Assembly (NCBI GenBank): GCA_021773635.1 | Contig: JAJFJV010000017.1 | Location: forward strand, 1-64,000 | Length of the DNA: 64,000 nt | Source of the DNA: Gammaproteobacteria bacterium | Lineage (GTDB): Bacteria; Pseudomonadota; Gammaproteobacteria; HK1 | Reading direction: 5' to 3' | Shown: positions 9,002 through 16,682 of the stretch, one piece after another | Position numbering within the stretch: position 1 is the first letter of the stretch | How the letters are laid out: the number at the start of each line of letters is the position of its first letter | The notes under the pieces: generated by a model | Seen by the model: the letters and a program-made list of their open reading frames with translations, nothing else | What the model was told of the DNA's origin: nothing | Database searches by the model: none | Translations under genes and position numbers: made by a program

Positions 9002-9684
9002 AGCTTGCTCTTACAGCCTTCACTCCCTTGATACTGTTGGTGGCCCCCGTGGCCACTATGGCTGGAAGCTCGCTGCTGGAACAGCAGTGTGCCGAATGCC
9101 ACAGCCTCAACGGCCCGGCGCCCACCACGGCAACGGCCTATCGGGAACGTAAGGGACCGGATCTCGGCTACGCGGGCATCAAGTACCGTGCCGAGTGGCT
9201 GGAGCAATGGTTACAGAAGCCCACACGCAACCGGCCGGCCGGGATGTTCTACGGCAAGCACATCAAGACGGGACCCAAGGGTGATGTGGTTGATGAAGCC
9301 AGCCTGAAGCCACACCCCAAACTGGATGCCGCTGCTGCAAAGGCTGCAACCACGGCCCTGATGGCCCTTAAGGAAGGCGCCGAGCGTATCAAAACCGGCG
9401 ACTACAAAACCGGCAAGATCTCGCTCAGCATGGGGGAAATGCTATTCGACAAGTTTCGTGGCTGCCTCGCCTGCCATCAGGTCGAACCCGGCTACGGCGG
9501 TGTCTCTGGCCCCGAGGTCTACACCATTGGAAAGCGCCTGCAAGCCGACTACCTCGTCAGCTTCATGCGTAACCCCAAGCTGTGGGAACCCAGGACCATC
9601 ATGCCCGCACGCAAACTGAAGGACCGCGATTTACAAAAATTCGTACATTATTTTAATGCCCTTTCAGCGGAGGACTTCCAGTGA
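8998..9684 (+). CDS. ncgB: Diheme cytochrome c NcgB
   Basis: Periplasmic electron carrier of 228 residues. It starts at a GTG that overlaps the ncgA stop. The signal peptide ends near VATMA. Two CXXCH heme sites are visible: CAECH (31-35) and CLACH (156-160). The long middle segment (about 36-150) has the KGPDLGY and RAEWLEQWLQ patterns of cytochrome c class I domains, and a likely Met ligand lies in TIMPARKL near the end. The length and two-heme layout match the ncgB product of the Nitrosomonas nirK operon. The stop overlaps the start of the next cytochrome, indicating translational coupling. Confidence 0.85.
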   Translation: MKLALTAFTPLILLVAPVATMAGSSLLEQQCAECHSLNGPAPTTATAYRERKGPDLGYAGIKYRAEWLEQWLQKPTRNRPAGMFYGKHIKTGPKGDVVDEASLKPHPKLDAAAAKAATTALMALKEGAERIKTGDYKTGKISLSMGEMLFDKFRGCLACHQVEPGYGGVSGPEVYTIGKRLQADYLVSFMRNPKLWEPRTIMPARKLKDRDLQKFVHYFNALSAEDFQ

Positions 9685-10049
9685 AGCCGGGAATCGCAAG
9701 CGGGTTTCTCACCGCACTGCTCCTCACACCACTGGCCAGCGTCAGTGCCGGGGACAACGCTAAAGACAATTACGACACCTACTGCGTTCAATGTCACGGC
9801 CTCACCGGTGATGGCCTTGGCGTCAACGTACCGGATATGTCGGTACAACCGCGGGATCATACCGATGCGCAGGATATGTCCTCACGCTCTGAACAGGATC
9901 TGTTCGATGCCATCAAGGGGGGTGGTGTGGCTATCGGAAAATCAACACTGATGCCACCGTGGGGCGACAACCTCAGCGATGGGGAAATCCACGATCTGGT
10001 GGCCTACCTGCGCGAACTCTGCCAGTGCCAGCACGGCAAGGCCAAGTAA
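9681..10049 (+). CDS. ncgC: Monoheme cytochrome c NcgC
   Basis: Small periplasmic cytochrome of 122 residues, GTG start overlapping the previous stop (GTGA). The signal peptide ends near ASVSA. One heme site, CVQCH (35-39); the probable axial Met is in TLMPPWGDNLSD, and the C-terminal helix IHDLVAYLREL is typical of class I cytochrome c. The tail ELCQCQHGKAK has two extra cysteines and a histidine but not a CXXCH site. It fits the third position of ncgABC-nirK and is a plausible electron donor to, or relay for, the copper enzymes on either side. Confidence 0.84.
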   Translation: MKPGIASGFLTALLLTPLASVSAGDNAKDNYDTYCVQCHGLTGDGLGVNVPDMSVQPRDHTDAQDMSSRSEQDLFDAIKGGGVAIGKSTLMPPWGDNLSDGEIHDLVAYLRELCQCQHGKAK

Positions 10050-10115
10050 GCAAAGAATTTGCCGCATTGGCGGTAAACACCGTGCCCATAAGGCACTTCA
10101 TCAGGGAGTAAAAAA

Positions 10116-11069
10116 ATGAGCTTCAGTAAATCTACCTTGAAGATGGCCGCTCTGGGCACCGCCCTTGGCCTCGTCTTCAGCACCCAGATCGCGGCGGCCA
10201 AAACCGTCGAGATCACCATGCATGCCATGGAAAACACCGTCGAGATCGATAACAAGGGCACAAAATACGCCGGCTGGACCTTTGACGGGAAAATCCCGGG
10301 GCCGCTGGTGCGGGTCAAAGTTGGCGATATCGTTGATTTCAAACTGATTAACGACAAAGACAACAAGGAAAGTCACTCCATGGACTTTCATGCCGCCCAA
10401 GTGGATGTACTGGACGAATTCTCACCGGTGAAACCTGGTGAGACCAAACACTTCAAGTTCAAGGTCAAGCTACCCGGCGCCTTCCTGTATCACTGTGGTG
10501 CCATGCCCATGCAGCAGCACATTGCCCGCGGCATGTACGGCATGATCATCGTCGACCCGAAAAAATACACCAAGAAATTCCCCAAGCCTGACCGCGAATA
10601 CGTGATCATTCAGGGGCAGCTCTTCCCTAACGCCGACGATGACAAGGCCATGCTGGAAGACAAGGGCTGGACCAACTCGCTGATTAACGGCAAGGTCTTC
10701 CACTACGATCCGGTGCATGATCCCGACGCCAGCATCGTGCTGATGTCCAAGCCCGGTGAGCGCGTACGTATCTTCTACGGCAACGCCAACATCAACCAGC
10801 CTATCGCCGCCCATCCCATTGCCGGCATCTGGGACCGGGTCTATCCCGATGGCAGCCCGAACAACGTGCTTTATGGCATGCAGACCTATGGTATTCCCAC
10901 CTTCGGTTCCGCGGCCATGGATATCGTCTCTCCGGCTGACAAACCCACCAACAACGCCATCGTCGATCACGCCATGCGTGCCGCCATGCGCGGTGCCATC
11001 ACGGTGCTGATGAATCGTCCGGATGCCGACCCGACCCTCGGCAAGGGTGACAAGATTCAGCTTCAATAA
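10116..11069 (+). CDS. nirK: Copper-containing nitrite reductase NirK
   Basis: Periplasmic enzyme reducing nitrite to nitric oxide. 317 residues, with a signal peptide ending in IAAA and ribosome site AGGGAG before the ATG. All ligands of the NirK family can be placed: type 1 copper His87, Cys127, His135, Met140 (YHCGAMPMQQH, RGM); type 2 copper His92, His126, His285 (VDHAMRA); and the catalytic Asp90 and His233 (SMDFHAA; AAHPIAGIWDR). Spacing follows the classical enzyme except for one residue fewer between Cys127 and His135. It is last in the ncgABC-nirK operon and is followed by a strong terminator. Use in respiration versus nitrite/NO detoxification cannot be decided here. Confidence 0.93.
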   Translation: MSFSKSTLKMAALGTALGLVFSTQIAAAKTVEITMHAMENTVEIDNKGTKYAGWTFDGKIPGPLVRVKVGDIVDFKLINDKDNKESHSMDFHAAQVDVLDEFSPVKPGETKHFKFKVKLPGAFLYHCGAMPMQQHIARGMYGMIIVDPKKYTKKFPKPDREYVIIQGQLFPNADDDKAMLEDKGWTNSLINGKVFHYDPVHDPDASIVLMSKPGERVRIFYGNANINQPIAAHPIAGIWDRVYPDGSPNNVLYGMQTYGIPTFGSAAMDIVSPADKPTNNAIVDHAMRAAMRGAITVLMNRPDADPTLGKGDKIQLQ

Positions 11070-11088
11070 TTGTAGGGAGCCCTTAACA

Positions 11089-11122
11089 ACCTCCCCCCCT
11101 CACGGGGTGGGAGGTTTTTTTT
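11089..11122 (+). terminator. Rho-independent terminator after nirK
   Basis: AACCTCCC pairs with GGGAGGTT around a C-rich loop and runs into eight T residues. It lies 20 bp after the nirK stop and closes the ncgABC-nirK operon. Confidence 0.9.
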
Positions 11123-11288
11123 GTACAAGGATGTACTTATGCCGTGAAGCACATGGATGTGCGAGAGCGGCGCTTGGCCAAGGATGGATTTATGTTGCAA
11201 AGGGCGGGACGCCCGGGAGCAGCTATCCTGCGGGGTGTGCTCCGTACCCTGATACGGGGGCATGAATGCCCGAGAGAGCGGCGCTTAT
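11122..11288 (+). repeat. Hairpin repeat array, copy 1 (AWGGAT-loop family)
   Basis: A chain of short palindromes with a conserved loop and changing stems: GTAC-AAGGAT-GTAC, GCAC-ATGGAT-GTGC, TGGCC-AAGGAT-GG, GGGC-ATGAAT-GCCC. They are separated by spacers such as TTATGCCGTGAA and GCGAGAGCGGCGCTT. The same family occurs at 25050-25199 and 51771-51879. It fills the space between the nirK terminator and the end of cpxA. No coding function is apparent. Confidence 0.75.
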
Positions 11289-11290
11289 CC

Positions 11291-12697
11291 TCAGGAACCA
11301 GACACAGGCAGCCGAATTTCAATACACAAACCACCCTCTGCCCGGTTAGTTGCCCTGATCTGCCCACCGTGAAACACCACCGCACGGTGGGCAATAGCGA
11401 GCCCCAGACCAAATCCGCCACTGTCCCGATCCCGCGCCTCGGCCGCCCGTACAAAGGGCTCAAACAGGCGCTCCAGCATTTCATCTGAAACACCCGGCCC
11501 CGCGTCACTGACCCGGATAGTGGCCTGCTGTTGTGATTGGGAGCAAAGCCCTTCAACCACCACCTCTGTTCCCTCGCGGGTGTATTTCAGCGCGTTACGC
11601 ACGACATTTTCCAGGGCCCGGAAAAGCAGTTCTGCATTCCCGTTAATTGTGCAAGGCGGCATATCACACAGCCGTACCCGGCGCTTATGTGATCGGGCCT
11701 CAAAGTCTGCGTCTCGCGCCACCTCCTTGAGTAGTGCCGACAGATCCACTTCCTCTTTATCAAGTGTTGCGGCACCCGCCTCCAGGCGGGAAAGGCTCAG
11801 CATCTGCCCCACCAGTTCATTCAGGCGTTCCCCTTCTCGCTCGATGCGCGCCAGTTCTGGCAGCAGGCTGCCATCACCGCGCTGGCGCGCAATGCCGGTT
11901 GCCACCTGCAGGCGCGCCAGGGGTGAACGGAGTTCGTGTGAGAGATCGTTGAGCAACTGTTTTTGCCCGTTGATGAGGGACTGCAACTTACCCGCCATGT
12001 AGTCGAAGCTGCGCCCGAGATCACTGATCTCATCCCGCCGCCGCCCCATCGCCGAACCCACCCGGGTATCCAGCTCTCCATCGGCAAAGCGCTGGCTGGC
12101 AGTGCGCAAATGTCTGAGCGGCCGAGTCAGGTACCAGGCTAGCCAGGCACACACCAGACCACTGACCAGTAGGGCGATAACAAAACGCATCCAGTAAAGT
12201 TCTGGCCGGCGCACCCACCCCCGGGCGCCTGAAAGCAGGGTGGAGAATTCGGCGCGCCTAAGAGGTGGCGGACTCGCCAGCGAAGGTGCTTGCAGGACCG
12301 TCACCAAGCCACGGTGCGGGTAAACGCGTACTGCCATGACGGTGTAATCTCCGCCGTCCCCGGTACGTATCCCACGCGAGAGAATCCGTCGCTCGAGATT
12401 TTCAGGAAGGGGACGACCGAGCAATTCCCGCCCCCCGGCGTCCACTACCAGCACTTCCGTCCGCGTATATTGCCGCTGCAGGCTCCGGAGCACCTGCCTG
12501 GCCGCCGTTTCACCACTGTGCTCAAGTGCCGCCGTCACCGCCTCTACCTGCACCGTGGCATAGCGGGATCGGCGATCTATGAGGCGCGCAGGATCCTCAT
12601 CCTGCAAAAGCTGGCTCATGATCCAGGTAACGCCAAATCCCATAAGCAACATCACGGTCCAGAACCAGAAAAAAATCTTCCAAAACAGTCTGCCCAT
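11291..12697 (-). CDS. cpxA: Sensor histidine kinase CpxA
   Basis: Inner-membrane envelope-stress sensor of 468 residues. Two membrane helices (about 6-28 and 171-190) flank a periplasmic domain of about 140 residues. A HAMP domain follows (TRPLRHLRTASQRFADGEL), then the phosphoacceptor helix with LSHELRSPLARL, and the ATPase domain with N box ENVVRNALKYT, G1 DAGPGVSDEML and G2 GFGLGLAI. It autophosphorylates at the His of LSHELRSP and passes phosphate to the response regulator encoded 6 bp upstream on the same strand. CpxA rather than another OmpR-class kinase is indicated by the CpxP-like gene and CpxR box just beyond the regulator. Confidence 0.88.
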   Translation of the reverse strand: MGRLFWKIFFWFWTVMLLMGFGVTWIMSQLLQDEDPARLIDRRSRYATVQVEAVTAALEHSGETAARQVLRSLQRQYTRTEVLVVDAGGRELLGRPLPENLERRILSRGIRTGDGGDYTVMAVRVYPHRGLVTVLQAPSLASPPPLRRAEFSTLLSGARGWVRRPELYWMRFVIALLVSGLVCAWLAWYLTRPLRHLRTASQRFADGELDTRVGSAMGRRRDEISDLGRSFDYMAGKLQSLINGQKQLLNDLSHELRSPLARLQVATGIARQRGDGSLLPELARIEREGERLNELVGQMLSLSRLEAGAATLDKEEVDLSALLKEVARDADFEARSHKRRVRLCDMPPCTINGNAELLFRALENVVRNALKYTREGTEVVVEGLCSQSQQQATIRVSDAGPGVSDEMLERLFEPFVRAAEARDRDSGGFGLGLAIAHRAVVFHGGQIRATNRAEGGLCIEIRLPVSGS

Positions 12698-12703
12698 GGC
12701 GCT

Positions 12704-13402
12704 CTAGTCCGTCGTCAACTGGTAGCCCACGCCACGTACAGTCTGAATGAGCGGCATTTCGCCCGTCTCGGGGCCCAGCTTGCGACGCAGATTACTCACG
12801 TGTACATCAATGCTGCGATCGTAACGCACCAGATCGCGCCCCAGTGCCTGCTCCGAAAGCTGTTCCTTGCTCACCACCTTTCCCGCCTGGCGCACCAGCA
12901 CCTCCAGCAGGCTGTACTCGGTACTCGTTAGCTCCAGGGTCTGATTTCCAAGCATGGCCAGACGGGCTCCCGGTCGTAATTCGAGCCGACCACTGCGCAG
13001 CACCTCGCTATCGGGTGCCGAAAATTTGGGGGTCACAGTCGACTGGGTGCGACGCAGAACCGCGCGCAGTCGTGCCACCAGCTCCCGCGGGTTACAGGGT
13101 TTAGGCAGGTAATCATCCGCCCCCATTTCCAGCCCGACGATACGATCCAGGTCATCACCGCGGGCGGTGAGCATCAGCACCGGCACCTGCGAGCTGCTGC
13201 GAATCCGGTTCAGGGCATCAAAGCCATTGAGCCGGGGCAACATGACATCCAGCACCACCACGTCAAATCCTCCTTCGACGGCCCGCTGCGCACCACTTTT
13301 ACCGTCATGAGCGGACTCCACCTCGAAACCCTCCGGCGCAAGGTATTCAGCGAGCATTTCACAAAGCTCCACATCGTCATCAACCAACAGCACCTTGCCC
13401 AT
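12704..13402 (-). CDS. cpxR: Response regulator CpxR
   Basis: OmpR/PhoB-family transcription factor of 232 residues. I take the ATG at 13402 (MGKVLLVDDDVEL); an in-frame extension to 13441 would add 13 residues unlike the family. The receiver domain has the acidic pair DDD, the phosphorylated Asp in VVLDVMLP, Thr in LTARG and Lys in YLPKPCNP. The C-terminal winged helix ends in RSIDVHVSNLRRKLG and QTVRGVGYQL, typical of CpxR. It lies upstream of cpxA in one operon and diverges from two envelope-protein genes. A three-half-site CpxR box lies 70-95 bp before its start, suggesting autoregulation. Confidence 0.92.
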   Translation of the reverse strand: MGKVLLVDDDVELCEMLAEYLAPEGFEVESAHDGKSGAQRAVEGGFDVVVLDVMLPRLNGFDALNRIRSSSQVPVLMLTARGDDLDRIVGLEMGADDYLPKPCNPRELVARLRAVLRRTQSTVTPKFSAPDSEVLRSGRLELRPGARLAMLGNQTLELTSTEYSLLEVLVRQAGKVVSKEQLSEQALGRDLVRYDRSIDVHVSNLRRKLGPETGEMPLIQTVRGVGYQLTTD

Positions 13403-13472
13403 AATGAATTTCCGCTTCTGGACCTCTCCCGTGCCATGCATTTTGCCACAGCACCCTGGTGGCGCGCGGCGC

Positions 13473-13497
13473 TTTACCCAACTTTACAAAGTCTTAC
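13473..13497 (-). promoter_or_regulatory. CpxR box with three GTAAA-type half-sites
   Basis: Read on the minus strand the region is GTAAG-N5-GTAAA-N5-GTAAA. The known CpxR site is GTAAA-N5-GTAAA, so two half-sites match perfectly and a third at the same 10-bp period differs by one base. It lies between cpxR and the divergent gene at 13581 and can serve both directions. Confidence 0.8.
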
Positions 13498-13580
13498 GCC
13501 ATCCACACCCAAGCTTGCACGACCCGCCACTATAGTTTTCCCCAACACCGACATTCACCCACAACACCGGGAGACGGATC

Positions 13581-14294
13581 ATGAACCGAACGCACAAGCT
13601 GCTGCCCTACACGCTGTCCCTTAGCCTGGCTTTCATCGGCTTGAGCACCCTGCCCACGGATAGTCAGGCCAGCCGGGCTTATACCGATCACCATCGTGCG
13701 GAGCGTACCGATAAAGGACACCGGGCAAATAAATCGGCACGGCACGTGCGCGATGATCGCCAGGAGGCCAGGAAGCACAAATACAGGAACCACCGTGCTG
13801 CCCCGCCAACGCGAAGCATGAGGGGTGCCCGTTACGCCAAACGACATGCACCTGTTTATACCCGACGCCATGCCCGTGTCCATCACCGGGTAGTCGTGCC
13901 ACGCCGGCATCGCCACTATCACGGCACGCGTGTGATCCGTCGCTATGGCCCGGTGTACCGCGGATACGGCTTTCATTTCAGTGACAGCAATGCCTTCAAA
14001 TGGCTCGCCTTTACCGCCATCACGGTAAAGCTGCTGGATAACCTCAATGAGCAACAACAACGCCAGCATGAGGCGGCTCAGGTGGAGGCCACCAGTGCCA
14101 AGGTCAATGAAACTATCCACTGGGAGGATGGCAATGCCTCCGGTGCCGTCACCACCACACGCATCGGCACCAGCACCTCTGGTCGCCAGTGCCGTGAATT
14201 CCAGCAGATCATCACCGTGGGGGGGCGCAGTGAACAGGCCTACGGTACTGCCTGTCTGCAACCTGACGGCGCATGGGAAATCGTGCGTTCCTAA
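13581..14294 (+). CDS. Secreted His/Arg-rich protein with RT0821-type surface-antigen C-terminus
   Basis: 237 residues with a signal peptide ending near DSQAS. Residues about 32-135 are extremely rich in His, Arg and Tyr (HHRAERTDKGHRANKSARH; RRHRHYHGTRVIRRYGPVYRG), a composition seen in metal-binding or polyanion-binding periplasmic proteins. A short hydrophobic stretch (AFKWLAFTAITVKLLDNL) follows. The C-terminal 70 residues (GRQCREFQQIITVGGRSEQAYGTACLQPDG in outline) resemble the RT0821/17-kDa surface-antigen domain, with two cysteines that may form a disulfide. It is the first gene after the CpxR box, 36 bp before a cpxP-like gene, so it is probably a Cpx-controlled envelope protein. Its exact role is unknown. 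Confidence 0.72.
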   Translation: MNRTHKLLPYTLSLSLAFIGLSTLPTDSQASRAYTDHHRAERTDKGHRANKSARHVRDDRQEARKHKYRNHRAAPPTRSMRGARYAKRHAPVYTRRHARVHHRVVVPRRHRHYHGTRVIRRYGPVYRGYGFHFSDSNAFKWLAFTAITVKLLDNLNEQQQRQHEAAQVEATSAKVNETIHWEDGNASGAVTTTRIGTSTSGRQCREFQQIITVGGRSEQAYGTACLQPDGAWEIVRS

Positions 14295-14330
14295 ACCCCA
14301 AAAACCTTTAATCGCAAGGAGTACAACGCC

Positions 14331-14813
14331 ATGAAAAAATCTATCGCTATTTCAGCCCTGACCGGCGTGCTCGCCGGGGGTTTGCTGCTGGCAGGGGCCG
14401 CTAATGCCTCCAACCCCGGTGATTGCGGCAAGCGCGGCGGACACCACGGTCATCACCACATGGGAAAACGGCCCCACGACACGCAAGTCAGTGACCGGCT
14501 AGCTCGCATAGCAAAACGGCTCGAACTCAGCCAGGAACAACGTGAAAGTGTCGGGAAAATCCTCAAGGAAATAGACCCGCGGATGCGTACCCAAATAAAC
14601 CAGGTACACCGGGGACACAAAGCCCTGAGCGACCTGGTAGACGCGCCCAACTATGACCGTGCCAGGGTGCGTCAGGTGGCGGAAGCCCAGGCCGAGGCCA
14701 AAGCTGAACTGATCGTGCTTCGTATGGATATGAAAAATCGCATCAAGGCGGAGCTCACGCCGGAGCAGCAGGCCCGCTGGACGGAAATGCACGGGCGGTC
14801 ATTTCGCTACTAG
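14331..14813 (+). CDS. CpxP/Spy-family periplasmic chaperone
   Basis: 160 residues with a signal peptide ending near GAANAS and a His/Gly-rich linker (RGGHHGHHHMGK) after it. The helical body carries the two LTxxQ-type motifs that define the Spy/CpxP family, LELSQEQRESV and ELTPEQQARW. Family members bind unfolded periplasmic proteins, and CpxP also damps CpxA. The position divergent to cpxRA, behind a CpxR box, matches the classical cpxP arrangement with one extra gene in between. The His-rich linker could bind metal, which would fit Cpx sensing of copper near a copper-enzyme operon (inference). Confidence 0.85.
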   Translation: MKKSIAISALTGVLAGGLLLAGAANASNPGDCGKRGGHHGHHHMGKRPHDTQVSDRLARIAKRLELSQEQRESVGKILKEIDPRMRTQINQVHRGHKALSDLVDAPNYDRARVRQVAEAQAEAKAELIVLRMDMKNRIKAELTPEQQARWTEMHGRSFRY

Positions 14814-14832
14814 GAGTCTGTATAACCACAGG

Positions 14833-14870
14833 CCCCGGGAGACAGGACGCTCCCGGGGTTTCTGTTATTT
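14833..14870 (+). terminator. Terminator between cpxP-like gene and oxyR
   Basis: CCCCGGGAG and CTCCCGGGG form a 9-bp GC stem with an 8-nt loop, followed by TTTCTGTTATTTCTGTT. It ends the cpxP-side transcript and lies between convergent genes. Confidence 0.85.
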
Positions 14871-14876
14871 CTGTTG

Positions 14877-15794
14877 CTAAACAGCAGCACCCGTCGACCC
14901 CGCCAATATCTCCCCAATCGTTTGCGCCAGCAGTTGCATATCGGCCTGACGAAAGCTGGTCTCCCGCCACACCAGACCAATCTCGCGGTGGGGTCCCGGT
15001 TCCGCCAGTGGTACCAGCCCCACCTCACCACTACCCAGCCACTCACTGGACACAGCCATCTCGGGAATCAGTGTAATCCCCTGCCCGCCCGCCACCATTT
15101 GCAGCAGGGTATACAGGCTGGTGCCCTGAAACACCTCACTGGTCTTCATGTCCTTGAATTTACAGGCCGCCAGGGCATGGTCAGTCAGGCAGTGCCCATC
15201 CGCCAATAGCAGCAATTCACGGCGCGGCAACATCTTCGATGTAATGCTTTTGTGGTTAGCCAGGGGATGTCCCTTGGGCAGGGCAACGAGAAAATCTTCC
15301 CGCCAGAAAATCTCATGCACCCGGTTTCCCACCGCATGGGGGAAAGCGAGGATAGCGGTGTCCAGTGTGCCCGCCTCCAGCTGGGCTAACAGGCGCTCCG
15401 TGGGCTCCTCGATCAGGGAGAGCTCCAGCCGGGGAAAGCTGCGGCGAATCTCCGGCAGTACGCGTGGCAGCAAAAACGGCCCGATGGTCGGAATCACCCC
15501 GAGCCGCAAGGGTCCGCACAAAGGGGCATCTTCGTGGCGAGCCATCTCCACCAGTTCACCCGCCATGCCCACGATCCGTTGTGCCCGGCGGGCCATCTCC
15601 TCCCCCAATGGCGTCGGCAAAACCTTGCGCTTGCTGCGCTCCAGCAGGCGGGTGCCTAACAGGTTTTCCAGTTCATGGATGCCGGCACTCAAGGTGGACT
15701 GGGTTACGAAACAACGCCCGGCCGCCCGACCGAAATGCCGTTCCTCGACCACCGCGATGAGGTATTGCAACTGACGCAGGGTGGGCAGATTCAT
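14877..15794 (-). CDS. oxyR: Hydrogen-peroxide-responsive regulator OxyR
   Basis: LysR-type activator of about 305 residues from the ATG at 15794 (MNLPTLRQLQYL); an in-frame GTG at 15809 is less likely. The N-terminal helix-turn-helix includes HFGRAAGRCFVTQSTLSAGI. The redox site of OxyR is present: Cys in GHCLTDHALAAC, two cysteines nine residues apart near positions 201 and 210, which form a disulfide on peroxide exposure. It is divergent from rubrerythrin, rubredoxin and catalase genes, the expected targets. An 18-bp palindrome lies in the 123-bp shared promoter region. Confidence 0.93.
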   Translation of the reverse strand: MNLPTLRQLQYLIAVVEERHFGRAAGRCFVTQSTLSAGIHELENLLGTRLLERSKRKVLPTPLGEEMARRAQRIVGMAGELVEMARHEDAPLCGPLRLGVIPTIGPFLLPRVLPEIRRSFPRLELSLIEEPTERLLAQLEAGTLDTAILAFPHAVGNRVHEIFWREDFLVALPKGHPLANHKSITSKMLPRRELLLLADGHCLTDHALAACKFKDMKTSEVFQGTSLYTLLQMVAGGQGITLIPEMAVSSEWLGSGEVGLVPLAEPGPHREIGLVWRETSFRQADMQLLAQTIGEILAGSTGAAV

Positions 15795-15825
15795 AATCGT
15801 TTTTATCACTTAATTTGTTAGGAAT

Positions 15826-15843
15826 AATTCGTTGGAACGAATT
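15826..15843. promoter_or_regulatory. Palindrome in the oxyR-rubrerythrin promoter region
   Basis: AATTCGTT-GG-AACGAATT is a perfect inverted repeat with 8-bp arms in the middle of the divergent oxyR/rubrerythrin gap. It does not match the ATAG-N7-CTAT OxyR consensus closely, so the protein that binds is unsure; OxyR is the best guess from position. Confidence 0.45.
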
Positions 15844-15917
15844 TAACACCATTGCTAACCTGCTTCCACGTTTTGCAAGAACACAGACATTTTCAAACCA
15901 CAAGCAGGAGACACACC

Positions 15918-16394
15918 ATGTCCGATAACAAAGCGAACCAAACCGTCAAGAACCTGGAATCTGCCTTTGCCGGTGAATCCATGGCCAATCGCAGATACCT
16001 CTATTTCGCCCGCCAGTGCCGTGCCCTTGGTGCCGACGATGTGGCGGCAGTGTTCGAAGACACCGCCAACCAGGAAACCGCCCACGCCTTCGGCCATCTG
16101 GAATTGCTCTATCCACCGGAAGACCTCAGCGTGGAGAAAATGCTGTCCCTGGCGATTGAGGGCGAAACCCACGAATACACCACCATGTATCCGGAATTCC
16201 GCCATACCGCTTTGGAGGAAAAAGAACATGCCGCGGCGGCGGAAATGGACGAACAGATAGCTGAATCCCGCGAGCACGCCGAGCGTTTCTCGTCGCTGCT
16301 GGACACCGCGGCCAGGCGCTTCGCTGCACTGACCACGGTGGAAAAGCGCCACGCAAACCGCTACCAGCAGGCCTTGGACGGATTTTCCGAATAG
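15918..16394 (+). CDS. Rubrerythrin (ferritin-like, without rubredoxin domain)
   Basis: Cytoplasmic non-heme di-iron peroxidase of 158 residues. The ATG at 15918 is preceded by AGGAG; an upstream in-frame start at 15852 would add 22 unlikely residues. The four-helix bundle shows the di-iron ligands in ESMANRRYLYFA, NQETAHAFGH, EGETHEYTTMY and EKEHAAAAEM. Classical rubrerythrin ends in a rubredoxin-like CXXC pair, which is absent here; a separate rubredoxin gene follows 31 bp downstream and probably supplies electrons. Divergent from oxyR and upstream of catalase, so likely a peroxide-induced detoxification enzyme. Confidence 0.9.
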   Translation: MSDNKANQTVKNLESAFAGESMANRRYLYFARQCRALGADDVAAVFEDTANQETAHAFGHLELLYPPEDLSVEKMLSLAIEGETHEYTTMYPEFRHTALEEKEHAAAAEMDEQIAESREHAERFSSLLDTAARRFAALTTVEKRHANRYQQALDGFSE

Positions 16395-16425
16395 CACGTC
16401 ACCCGATTGAAACGAGAGGAGAAAT

Positions 16426-16593
16426 ATGATGAGAAAGTGGAAATGTATCGTTTGTGGTTTCATCTATGAAGAGGCGGCCGGACTACCGGAGGACGGTATC
16501 GCCCCGGGCACTTCCTGGGATGATATTCCCGAGAGCTGGAACTGCCCCACCTGCGGCGTCGCCAAATCCGATTTCGAAATGGTGGAGCTTTAG
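16426..16593 (+). CDS. Rubredoxin
   Basis: A 55-residue protein with the two rubredoxin iron-binding pairs [10 protein letters not shown] and [11 protein letters not shown], plus the conserved [18 protein letters not shown] core. Start ATG at 16426 with GAGAGGAG in front; a second in-frame ATG follows at once. It binds one Fe(Cys)4 centre and carries single electrons. It is translated right after a rubrerythrin that lacks its own rubredoxin domain, so it is its probable redox partner. Confidence 0.93.
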   Translation: MMRKWKCIVCGFIYEEAAGLPEDGIAPGTSWDDIPESWNCPTCGVAKSDFEMVEL

Positions 16594-16599
16594 ATCAAT

Positions 16600-16633
16600 T
16601 GCATTAGCCCATCCCCCCGATGGGCTAATGCCT
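16600..16633 (+). terminator. Hairpin after rubredoxin
   Basis: GCATTAGCCCATC pairs perfectly with GATGGGCTAATGC (13 bp, CCCC loop). It is followed by CTAAAAGC rather than T residues, so it may be a processing or attenuating hairpin rather than a full terminator before catalase. Confidence 0.55.
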
Positions 16634-16682
16634 AAAAGCAGAATGATAGTCACCTGCTGATTCCCTAACCGAGGAAACGATC

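Noticed and set aside
10029-10046. Second heme site CQCQH in NcgC
   Set aside because: The spacing is C-x-C-x-H, not C-x2-C-H, so it is not a standard c-type heme site.
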